Positions 1 through 6,508 are shown, numbered from the stretch's first letter. The stretch is DNA of 7,669 nucleotides from JANXPZ01 sp034678345 (GCA_034678345.1 JAXDBZ010000197.1:1-7669), one strand, 5' to 3'. Translations and numbers: made by a program. Notes: generated from the letters alone by a model not told the origin.

Positions 1-81
1 AAGGGCGTGCGCACGGTGGCCGAGTTGGCGGCGGTGAGCCAGGACGTGCTGCGGCTCACGAATCGCCGCCCGCGCGGCTGA
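1..81 (+). CDS. C-terminal fragment of an unidentified protein
   Basis: Frame 1 is open from the window edge to a TGA at 79-81 and gives 26 residues beginning KGVRTVAELAAVSQDVL and ending in an Arg-rich tail. The gene starts outside the window. The stretch GVRTVAELAAVS resembles the second helix of helix-hairpin-helix type modules, and also loosely the last helix of TatD-like hydrolases, but it is too short to assign to either. It is called a real gene end because the frame is open from the edge and is followed at once by a small GC-rich hairpin and a TTGACA-containing spacer before the next gene. The function is unknown. Confidence 0.5.
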   Translation, partial: KGVRTVAELAAVSQDVLRLTNRRPRG

Positions 82-85
82 CGTC

Positions 86-102
86 GCCCGCGCCCCGCGG
101 GC
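86..102 (+). terminator. Small GC-rich hairpin after the first gene fragment
   Basis: GCCCGC at 86-91 pairs with GCGGGC at 97-102 around a 5-nt loop, four bases after the stop codon at 79-81. No T-tract follows. It could end the upstream transcript weakly, but six base pairs are easily found by chance in DNA this GC-rich. Confidence 0.25.
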
Positions 103-104
103 AG

Positions 105-110
105 TTGACA
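105..110 (+). promoter_or_regulatory. Possible -35 element for the peroxiredoxin gene
   Basis: A perfect TTGACA lies 63 bp upstream of the peroxiredoxin start codon, in the only non-coding gap before it. No good -10 hexamer occurs at 16-18 bp spacing; the best is a poor match around 128-134. The promoter call is therefore tentative. The placement would suit a start site for the peroxiredoxin-regulator-membrane protein cluster. Confidence 0.25.
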
Positions 111-172
111 CGCGGCGCCGGGGCGACTCATCGTCGGCGGAGTCCCCGCCGCCCCTCATCCCCGGAGGTCCC

Positions 173-643
173 ATGCAGGTGAACGCCCCGCCCGACCTCG
201 GCCAGCCCGCCCCGGAGTTCCGGCTCAAGGGGCCCGGCGGTCAGCCCTTCACGCTCTCGGAGTACCGCGGGGAGCGCAACGTGCTGGTGGTGTTCTACCC
301 GCTGGCGTTCTCACCGCTCTGCTCGCACCAGCTCCCCGAACTGCAGGCGGAGCTGCCGCGTTTCCACGCGCTCGAGACCGAGGTGCTGGGCATCAGCGTG
401 GACTCCTGGTACGCCAACCAGGAGTTCGCGCGCAAGCTGGGGCTCTCCTTCACCCTGCTCTCGGACTTCGATCGCGCCGCCTGCGCCGCCTACGGCGTGC
501 TGGTGCCGGACCGCGGCTACAGCCGGCGCGCGCTCTTCCTGGTGGACAAGGCCGGGCGGATCGCCTGGCGCGAGATCGCCCCCACGCCCACCGACATCCC
601 CAGCACCCGCGGGGCGCTGGCCGCACTCGAGGGGCTCGCGTGA
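173..643 (+). CDS. AhpE-like 1-Cys peroxiredoxin
   Basis: The 156-residue thioredoxin-fold peroxidase would reduce hydrogen peroxide and organic hydroperoxides through a cysteine sulfenic acid, probably in the cytoplasm since no signal peptide is visible. The N-terminal GxPAPEF motif is at residues 10-16. The active-site strand and loop are at 37-50, reading VLVVFYPLAFSPLC, with P43, S47 and peroxidatic C50 matching the family PxxxT/SxxC pattern; Ser replaces the usual Thr. R119 in RALFLVD is the likely conserved catalytic Arg. There is no Cys at the Bcp/PrxQ resolving position five residues after C50. The only other Cys, C104, lies in the SDFDRAACAAYGV segment. Length and the PLAF active site fit the 1-Cys AhpE group (about 153 residues in Mycobacterium) better than AhpC or Bcp. 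The ATG is preceded by GGAGGT at 164-169. The stop lies 1-7 nt before the next gene, suggesting co-transcription. Confidence 0.88.
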   Translation: MQVNAPPDLGQPAPEFRLKGPGGQPFTLSEYRGERNVLVVFYPLAFSPLCSHQLPELQAELPRFHALETEVLGISVDSWYANQEFARKLGLSFTLLSDFDRAACAAYGVLVPDRGYSRRALFLVDKAGRIAWREIAPTPTDIPSTRGALAALEGLA

Positions 644-644
644 G

Positions 645-2051
645 GTGGGCGTGCCGCTGAAGGACCGGCCCCGCGTCCTGGTCGTGGACCGCGAGAGCGA
701 GGCCACCGGGGCGCTGCTCGCCTTCCTGCGCGGCCACGACCTCGACGTCGTGTGGGCGCGCGACGGCGAGAGCGGCCACAACGCCCTCGACGCCACGCGG
801 GTGGACTGCCTGGTGACGGAGATCCGCGTCCACCGCATCGACGGCGTGGCGCTCCTGCGCCGGGCCCGCGAGCGCAACCCCGAGGTCTGCGCCGTGCTGA
901 TCGCCGAGCGGGCCGACGTGGACGTCGCGGTCGAGGCCATGCGCCACGGCGCCGCGGACTTCCAGGTCAAGCCGGTGAACCACGACAAGCTGCTGGCGGT
1001 GCTGCGGCAGGGTCTCGACCGCCAGGCGCTCGCGGCGCGGGTGGCGGAGATGGAGGCCCAGCTCGACGAGCGCTTCGGCCTGGAGCGCCTCACCGGCCGC
1101 TCGCGCGCCATCGTGCGGGTCATGGAGCAGGTGGGCCACATCGCCTCGACCCGCGCCACGGTGTTGATCGAGGGCGAGACCGGCACGGGCAAGGGGCTCG
1201 TGGCGCGGGCCATCCACCGCCACGGCCCGCGCCGGGACGAGCGCTTCGTCTGGGTGAACTGCGGCGCGCTGGCCGAGGGGGTGATCGAGAGCGAGCTGTT
1301 CGGGCGGGACGCCCCCCCGGGGTCCGGGTCCGGCGGCGCCAGCGCGACGCGCCGCGGCGGCTTCGAGTTGGCCGACGGCGGCACCCTGTTCCTGGACGAG
1401 ATCGGTGGGCTGCCGCCCGCCGTGCAGGTCAAGCTGCTGCGTGTGCTGCAGGACCGCTCGTTCGAGCGCGTCGGCGGCGAGACGCTGCGCGTGGACGTGC
1501 GCCTGATCGCCGCCACGAACCGCGACCTGGCCGCGGAGGTGGCGGCCGGGCGGTTCCGCGAGGACCTCTTCTACCGGCTGAGCGTCGTGCGCATCGTCAT
1601 GCCGCCGCTGCGCGAGCGCCCGGAGGACATCCCCCTGCTGGTCGAGGGCTTCATCCGGGAGTTCGACCGGGAGCACGGGCGGCGGGTGACGGGCATCACC
1701 CGCGGGGTGCTCGACCGCCTCGTGCGCCACCCGTGGCCGGGCAACGTCCGCCAACTGCGCAACACCATCGAGGGCATGGTCGTCTTCGCCGAGGGGCGCC
1801 GCGCCCTCGACCTGTCGGACCTCCCCGACGCGCTGCGCGACGTGGAGAGCGCCGGGGAGAAGCTCGAGCTGCGGGTGGGCATGACCGTGGCCGAGGCCGA
1901 GCGCCAGCTCATCGCCGCGACCCTGCGCCACTGCGGCAACGACAAGCCCCGGGCGGCGGCGATGCTGGGCATCGGGCTGCGCACGCTCTACCGCAAGCTC
2001 GAGCTGCGCGGAGCCCCGGCGGGAGGCCGGGGGAGGTCGCGCCGGGGCTAA
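645..2051 (+). CDS. NtrC-family AAA+ regulator with degenerate receiver and no GAFTGA loop
   Basis: This 468-residue protein has the receiver, AAA+ and Fis-type HTH order of NtrC-class regulators. Receiver (about 9-125): the phospho-acceptor position in LVTEIRV is Glu59 instead of Asp, the acidic pair is D15-R16 instead of DD, the conserved Thr/Ser is Ala (about A87), and only K109 is kept. AAA+ core (about 148-382): Walker A GETGTGKG with K183, Walker B LFLDE with D251-E252, sensor AATNRD near 292, arginine-finger region RFREDLFYRL, and sensor II WPGNVRQLRN near 364. The sensor II region and the rest of the core look intact. Residues 221-239, where GAFTGA normally contacts sigma-54, form a Pro/Gly/Ser-rich loop without that motif. 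The C-terminal Fis-type helix-turn-helix spans about 413-454. The family couples ATP hydrolysis to sigma-54 promoter opening; this member probably does not. Two GTG starts are possible: 645, with GAGGGG at 629-634, or 651, with GAGG at 642-645. The second gives better spacing. Confidence 0.9.
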   Translation: MGVPLKDRPRVLVVDRESEATGALLAFLRGHDLDVVWARDGESGHNALDATRVDCLVTEIRVHRIDGVALLRRARERNPEVCAVLIAERADVDVAVEAMRHGAADFQVKPVNHDKLLAVLRQGLDRQALAARVAEMEAQLDERFGLERLTGRSRAIVRVMEQVGHIASTRATVLIEGETGTGKGLVARAIHRHGPRRDERFVWVNCGALAEGVIESELFGRDAPPGSGSGGASATRRGGFELADGGTLFLDEIGGLPPAVQVKLLRVLQDRSFERVGGETLRVDVRLIAATNRDLAAEVAAGRFREDLFYRLSVVRIVMPPLRERPEDIPLLVEGFIREFDREHGRRVTGITRGVLDRLVRHPWPGNVRQLRNTIEGMVVFAEGRRALDLSDLPDALRDVESAGEKLELRVGMTVAEAERQLIAATLRHCGNDKPRAAAMLGIGLRTLYRKLELRGAPAGGRGRSRRG

Positions 2052-2114
2052 CCTCCGGGGGACCGTCTGCCGATAACCCCGGGGAGCATCGTCACCACCA
2101 CCCGGGAGAGCCCC

Positions 2115-3041
2115 GTGCTGACGCACGACGACGACGTTTCCAGGGACGAGGACGCCGCCCCCACGGGCAAGATCCTGCCCATCGCGCCACGCCGCACGCC
2201 CGACTGGCTGACCGGCCCGTCCGCCGACCCGGCCGCCGGGCCGGACGAGGCGCCGGGGTCCGCGCCCATCCCGCCGCCCGTGCTGCCGAGGCCCGGGATG
2301 CCCGCCGCGAACGTCGAGATGGAGCCCGGCATCGAGTCCGCCAGCGCCTCGGCCTTCTCCGCCGCAGCCGCGCGGGCGAAGGCCGAGCCCGAGGCCGCCC
2401 CGGCCGCCGAACCGCGCCCCGCGAAGCCCCGGCGCGTCTCGGATCCCTCGGCACCGTGGGCGCCCAGGGCGAGCAGCGTGCCGGTGCCGAAGCTCTCGCT
2501 GGTCGAGAAGCCGGAGAAGGCGCCCGCGGCGCAGGTCCCCGCCGCGCCCGCCGTCGAGACGCGCCCGCGCGCGCTGCCCGGTCGCGACGAGGACCTGCGA
2601 CCGTCGTCCGCGGCGCCACCGGCGCCGGCGCCGGCACCGCTGGCGGAGTCGTGGTGGGTCATCGTCCTCGACAACCTCCGCATGAACCGCCGCGCTCAAC
2701 TCGCGGTGGCCGCCGCGCTGGCGGTCCTCGTCGCGCTGGGCGCTTGGATGTGGCCCCGGGGCGTCGGGACCACGCCGCTGTCGCGCATCCGCCGGCACCC
2801 GGCGGAGTTCGACGGGCGCGAGGTCGTGGTGCGCGGCCGCGTCGGTGACGACGTCTTCGCGGTGGGCGCCGGCTGGGCGTTCTACCTGATGCAGGGCCGT
2901 GACACGATCGTGGCCTTCTCGATGACGCGCATGCCCGAGGCCCGCAAGGTCCTCACGCTCAAGGGGCAGGTCAGCACCGGTTTCCTCGACGGGAGGCCGC
3001 GCCAGGCCCTGTTCGAGGGCAGCACCCCACTCTCCCCGTAG
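2115..3041 (+). CDS. Pro/Ala-rich membrane-anchored protein with C-terminal OB-fold-like segment
   Basis: I do not recognise a named family for this 308-residue protein. Residues 1 to about 170 are rich in Pro, Ala, Glu and Arg, with no hydrophobic core, and look disordered. Residues about 195-213 (LAVAAALAVLVALGAWMW) form one clear membrane span preceded by RMNRR, suggesting a cytoplasmic N-terminus and external C-terminus, although Arg residues also follow the span. Residues about 220-303 have the pattern I-x3-HPxxFxGxxVxVxGxV followed by short alternating strands and LKGQV. This recalls small OB-fold proteins of the tRNA_anti-like type found in bacterial envelopes. The start is the GTG after GGGAGAG at 2104-2110; no upstream in-frame start is better. 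It lies 63 bp after the regulator, in the same direction, so it could be the same operon. A role in envelope stress or ligand binding is only a guess. Confidence 0.75.
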   Translation: MLTHDDDVSRDEDAAPTGKILPIAPRRTPDWLTGPSADPAAGPDEAPGSAPIPPPVLPRPGMPAANVEMEPGIESASASAFSAAAARAKAEPEAAPAAEPRPAKPRRVSDPSAPWAPRASSVPVPKLSLVEKPEKAPAAQVPAAPAVETRPRALPGRDEDLRPSSAAPPAPAPAPLAESWWVIVLDNLRMNRRAQLAVAAALAVLVALGAWMWPRGVGTTPLSRIRRHPAEFDGREVVVRGRVGDDVFAVGAGWAFYLMQGRDTIVAFSMTRMPEARKVLTLKGQVSTGFLDGRPRQALFEGSTPLSP

Positions 3042-3066
3042 CCTCCGCGCCGCCTCCGGGCCCATA

Positions 3067-3087
3067 GGAGGGGCGCCGGCGCCCTCC
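3067..3087 (+). terminator. Hairpin after the OB-fold protein gene
   Basis: GGAGGGGCGCC and GGCGCCCTCC form a nearly perfect inverted repeat, with one extra G, starting 26 bp after the stop codon at 3041. There is no T-tract, so it is a possible Rho-independent or pausing hairpin separating this gene cluster from groES. The base composition makes chance stems common. Confidence 0.4.
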
Positions 3088-3134
3088 GCCGCAGGCCGCG
3101 GAACCGGCCCCTCCGGGCTCCCTCCGGGCCCCCT

Positions 3135-3158
3135 TGACAAGCCGCCCCGTTCTTGTCA
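3135..3158. promoter_or_regulatory. Inverted repeat TGACAAG-N10-CTTGTCA upstream of groES
   Basis: TGACAAG at 3135-3141 and CTTGTCA at 3152-3158 are perfect inverted 7-mers with a 10-bp spacer. The left arm overlaps TTGACA at 3134-3139, a perfect sigma-70 -35 hexamer, although no good -10 follows at 17 bp. An operator for a dimeric repressor overlapping a promoter would look like this. It is neither CIRCE nor HAIR (CTTGAGT-N7-ACTCAAG). The distance to the groES start codon is about 290 bp. Confidence 0.4.
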
Positions 3159-3406
3159 CCTTGGCGCCCGCAGCCGGAGACCGCCAAAACCCACGTGCCA
3201 TTTGGGCAAGGGTTTCTGGAGTGGCTCGTCCGGCGCCCACGGAATGCATCTCCGTCCGCGTCACAATCACAACGGAATGAAGAGATTGCGCCGGCGCGCC
3301 TCGGTGCGGCCGTGGGCAGAACGACCATCGCGGATGAATGGCTCGCTGCATCACGGGATGGACCGGACAGGCTCCCGGCCGCATCCGAACGCAGCCACAT
3401 CCATGG

Positions 3407-3421
3407 GCCCCCGCAGGGGGC
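3407..3421 (+). promoter_or_regulatory. Stem-loop in the groES mRNA leader
   Basis: GCCCCC at 3407-3412 and GGGGGC at 3416-3421 pair perfectly around a GCA loop, 11 nt upstream of the AGGAGGAGG ribosome binding site at 3433-3441. The hairpin is bracketed by the two ATCCGAAC copies. It could stabilise the leader or affect ribosome entry. It does not itself cover the ribosome binding site. Confidence 0.35.
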
Positions 3422-3446
3422 GATCCGAACTCAGGAGGAGGGTCTC

Positions 3447-3746
3447 ATGAACATCCGGCCTCTCGCCGACCGCATCCTGGTCCGCCGCATCGAGGAGAAG
3501 GAGACCGTGCGGGGCGGGATCATCATCCCCGACACCGCCAAGGAGAAGCCGCAGGAGGGCGAAGTCGTCGCCGTCGGCCCCGGCCGCCTGGCCGAGGACG
3601 GGAAGGCCCGCATCGCCATGGAGGTCAAGAAGGGCGACCGCATCCTCATCGGCAAGTACAGCGGCACCGACGTGAAGATCGACGGCGTGGAGTACACCAT
3701 CCTGCGCGAAGACGACGTGCTCGGCATCCTCACCTCGTCCAAGTAA
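3447..3746 (+). CDS. groES: Co-chaperonin GroES
   Basis: The 99-residue co-chaperonin caps the GroEL double ring in the cytoplasm and closes the folding chamber. It opens with MNIRPLADRILVRR. The mobile loop that contacts GroEL is at about residues 16-31 (ending GGIIIPDTAKEKP), followed by EGEVVAVGPG, the roof and beta-barrel strands VKKGDRILIGKYSGTDVKIDGVEYTILREDDVLGIL, and a short SSK tail. Length and motifs are standard for the family. The ATG follows a very strong AGGAGGAGG at 3433-3441. The frame stays open further upstream, but that extension lacks GroES character. groEL follows after 63 bp in the same direction, the usual groESL arrangement. Heat-shock control is likely, but the element is not a visible CIRCE. 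Confidence 0.97.
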   Translation: MNIRPLADRILVRRIEEKETVRGGIIIPDTAKEKPQEGEVVAVGPGRLAEDGKARIAMEVKKGDRILIGKYSGTDVKIDGVEYTILREDDVLGILTSSK

Positions 3747-3761
3747 GACGACCCGCGGCTC

Positions 3762-3779
3762 CCCGGCCCGCGGGCCGGG
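3762..3779 (+). other. Perfect 18-bp palindrome between groES and groEL
   Basis: CCCGGCCCGCGGGCCGGG is fully self-complementary and would form a very stable hairpin in the groES-groEL transcript. It starts 15 nt after the groES stop and ends 19 nt before the groEL ribosome binding site. No T-tract follows. It may act as a processing, stabilising or partial termination signal that sets the GroES:GroEL ratio. Confidence 0.5.
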
Positions 3780-3809
3780 CGGGGCCCGTTCCCGTTCGAA
3801 GGAGGCATC

Positions 3810-5462
<1,653 letters not shown>

Positions 5463-5485
5463 GAAGCGCTGAACGGCGGCACGGA

Positions 5486-5515
5486 GAAGGGCCGGCGCGC
5501 GAGCGTCGGCCCTTC
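5486..5515 (+). terminator. Hairpin terminator after groEL
   Basis: Bases 5486-5498 pair with 5503-5515 over 13 bp, with one G-U pair, closed by a GCGA loop of the GNRA type. The stem begins 23 nt after the groEL stop at 5462. No T-run follows, so it may work as a Rho-assisted or 3'-end-stabilising hairpin. Its length and tetraloop make chance unlikely. Confidence 0.65.
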
Positions 5516-5633
5516 GCGCATGACGCGGGGCGGCGGGTTGCGCTTCCCGCGTCTCATCGGGCACAATCCCTCACCGCCGTCGCCGTGGGGAGGCCCCGAG
5601 GGGCCGTCGTCCCCTCCGTTCCGACCCAGACCC

Positions 5634-5639
5634 GAGGAG
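5634..5639 (+). promoter_or_regulatory. efp: Ribosome binding site that fixes the efp start
   Basis: GAGGAG lies 6 nt before the GTG at 5646. The reading frame stays open back to an ATG at 5520, but the extra 42 residues (RFPRLIGHNPSPPSPWGG and similar) do not belong to the EF-P family, whose proteins start a few residues before the LKVGMV strand. The GTG is therefore the better start. Confidence 0.7.
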
Positions 5640-5645
5640 CCCGAA

Positions 5646-6203
5646 GTGATCGCAGCGACCCAGCTCAAGGTGGGCATGGTCATCATGCACAACGGCAAGC
5701 CGCACCGGGTGACGAACGTCCTGCACGTCACGCCCGGCAACTGGCGCGGCATGGTGCAGACCCGCCTCGTCAACATCGAGACCGGCTCGAACACCGAGCA
5801 CCGCTTCCGCTCCGAGGACAAGGTGGACCGCGCCCAACTGGACGAGCACAATCTCCAGTACAGCTACCGCGCCGGCGACGAGTTCCACTTCATGAACACC
5901 GAGAGCTTCGAGATGGTGTCGCTCCACGCCGACGTCCTCGGCGACAACGTCGGCTATCTCACCGAGGGCATGGTGATCGAGGCGCTCTACTACGACGGGC
6001 GCGTCGTGGGCATCGAGGTGCCCATGTTCATCGAGTTGGAGGTGAAGGAGACCACGCCGAACATCAAGGGCGCGGCGGTGCAGAACACCCAGAAGCCGGC
6101 GACCCTGGAGACCGGGCTCGAGATCAAGGTGCCGCCCTACATCGAGGTCGGCGACCGGGTGAAGATCGACACGCGCACGGGCGAGTTCGTCGAGCGCGTG
6201 TAG
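5646..6203 (+). CDS. efp: Translation elongation factor P
   Basis: The 185-residue protein binds between the ribosomal P and E sites and helps form peptide bonds at polyproline stretches. It has the three-domain EF-P layout. Domain I is residues 1 to about 63 (KVGMVIMHNGKPHRVTNVLHVTPGNWRGMVQTRL). Domain II is about 64-126 (EFHFMNTESFEMV, GDNVGYLTEGM). The C-terminal OB domain is about 127-185 (VKETTPNIKGA, ATLETGLEIKVPPYIEVGDRVKIDTRTGEFVERV). The PATLETGLEIKVPPYI signature is typical. At the tip of domain I, where E. coli has modified Lys34 in PGKG and Pseudomonas a rhamnosylated Arg, this protein has N32 in PGNWRG. PGN-type tips occur in some EF-P lineages as I recall. No EpmA/EpmB, EarP or YmfI gene is in the window. 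The gene stands alone, with a strong terminator behind it. Confidence 0.95.
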   Translation: MIAATQLKVGMVIMHNGKPHRVTNVLHVTPGNWRGMVQTRLVNIETGSNTEHRFRSEDKVDRAQLDEHNLQYSYRAGDEFHFMNTESFEMVSLHADVLGDNVGYLTEGMVIEALYYDGRVVGIEVPMFIELEVKETTPNIKGAAVQNTQKPATLETGLEIKVPPYIEVGDRVKIDTRTGEFVERV

Positions 6204-6217
6204 GCTGCAGGCGGCAC

Positions 6218-6264
6218 GAACGCCGCTCCGGAACCGCTCGCGGGTCCGGAGCGGTGTTCTTCTT
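6218..6264 (+). terminator. Intrinsic terminator after efp
   Basis: GAACGCCGCTCCGGA at 6218-6232 pairs with TCCGGAGCGGTGTTC at 6245-6259 over 15 bp, with one G-U pair, around a 12-nt loop. TTCTT follows directly. The stem starts 15 nt after the efp stop codon. It is the clearest intrinsic terminator in the window. Confidence 0.85.
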
Positions 6265-6278
6265 GGTGCCGCGGCCGG

Positions 6279-6317
6279 AAAAGACCCACCCCGCCGACCG
6301 TGAGGCCAGCGGGGTGG
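6279..6317 (-). terminator. Hairpin with T-tract on the - strand, between rho and efp
   Basis: CCACCCCGC at 6286-6294 and GCGGGGTGG at 6309-6317 are perfect 9-bp arms with a 14-nt loop. Read on the - strand, the stem is followed by GTCTTTTCC, a proper T-tract; on the + strand no T-tract follows. It would therefore stop - strand transcripts. Its distance from rho (over 300 bp) and the separate rho-side hairpin suggest that it ends a different, short - strand transcript. Confidence 0.6.
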
Positions 6318-6469
6318 TGAAGGCGGGAGAGGCATCCAAAGTCTCGGGGGCCGCACCCAAGGGTCTTCGAACACCGTCTCCCAAACTGGCCCTTCTGATG
6401 CCCCCCGCCCACGAAGGATTCAGGGTGGATTCGGTGGCCTCTCCACGCGCTCCGGCATCGCCCCGCGGC
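6305..6469 (-). ncRNA. Candidate small RNA with 6S-like long-hairpin architecture
   Basis: Read on the - strand from 6469 to 6305, the 165-nt sequence folds on paper as one long irregular hairpin. The outer stem GCC-GCGGGG pairs with CCCCGC-U-GGC (6469-6461 with 6314-6305). After an internal loop, GCG plus GGAGAGGC pairs with GCCTCTCC plus CGC (6448-6437 with 6333-6323, one bulge), then ATCC with GGAT. A central bubble of about 21 nt on the 5' side (containing CCCTGAATCC) and 8 nt on the 3' side follows. Above it, GGGGGC pairs with GCCCCC (6405-6400 with 6351-6346) and AAGGG with CCCTT toward the tip. 6S RNA has this closing stem, open-promoter-like bubble and apical stem, at about 160-200 nt. 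A weak -10/-35 pair precedes it and a T-tract hairpin follows. No primary-sequence signature proves it, and one apical pair (6364/6389) is G-U only on the + strand. Confidence 0.4.
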
Positions 6470-6479
6470 GTCGCGTCCC

Positions 6480-6508
6480 ACTAAACAGGAAGGCCAGAGC
6501 GAGCTCGA
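6480..6508 (-). promoter_or_regulatory. Weak sigma-70-like promoter for the candidate small RNA
   Basis: On the - strand, TTTAGT (6485-6480, four of six matches to TATAAT) lies 17 bp downstream of TCGAGC (6508-6503, three of six matches to TTGACA). A start about 7 nt after the -10 would fall near 6473, just before the outer stem of the proposed RNA. The match is weak alone; the spacing agreement is what makes it worth recording. Confidence 0.25.

Larger units (their letters stand above)
3042..3446. other. 405-bp non-coding leader between the OB-fold gene and groES
   Basis: No convincing gene lies here. The left part (3042-3133) is extremely GC-rich, with three copies of CCTCCGGGC starting near 3053, 3110 and 3121. 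The stretch from about 3134 to 3400 is visibly less GC-rich than its surroundings, as expected for a control region. It contains a TTGACA embedded in an inverted repeat (3134-3158), two copies of ACGGAATG (3239-3246 and 3272-3279), two copies of ATCCGAAC (3383-3390 and 3423-3430), and a stem-loop just before the groES ribosome binding site. No CIRCE element (TTAGCACTC-N9-GAGTGCTAA), clear sigma-32 promoter or sigma-54 promoter is visible. Confidence 0.6.

Noticed and set aside
450..3140. An 896-residue open frame on the - strand opposite the regulator and the OB-fold gene
   Set aside because: It lies opposite clearly conserved + strand proteins, is dominated by Arg, Gly, Ala, His and Pro, and shows no family motif. 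In DNA this GC-rich, stop codons are rare on the opposite strand.
3153..3446. N-terminal extension of GroES by 98 residues from an upstream in-frame start
   Set aside because: GroES proteins start at MxIRPL-like sequences, the AGGAGGAGG ribosome binding site sits just before the 3447 ATG, and the extension has no GroES similarity.
3042..3446. Search for CIRCE, HAIR and sigma-32 promoters before groES
   Set aside because: No TTAGCACTC/GAGTGCTAA pair, no CTTGAGT/ACTCAAG pair, and no CTTGAA with a properly spaced CCCCAT-like box. GCCATTT near 3197 has no partner at the right distance.
3202..3450. An 82-residue frame in the groES leader
   Set aside because: It has no ribosome binding site that I can see, an Arg/His/Met-rich composition and no family motif, and it runs into the groES ribosome binding site and start.
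5520..5645. N-terminal extension of EF-P from the ATG at 5520
   Set aside because: The extra residues are unlike any EF-P, the frame would begin five bases after the groEL hairpin, and GAGGAG supports the GTG at 5646.
6358..6375. TTCGAA within GGGTCTTCGAACACC, reminiscent of a tRNA T-loop
   Set aside because: The flanking bases do not form a 5-bp T stem on either strand, and no acceptor stem, anticodon arm or CCA end is present.
6424..6437. GGTGGATTCGGTGG, reminiscent of the tmRNA 5' motif GGATTCGACGG
   Set aside because: The ACGG part is missing, no tag reading frame or tRNA-like 3' end follows at the right distance, and the gap is too short for a full tmRNA on that strand.
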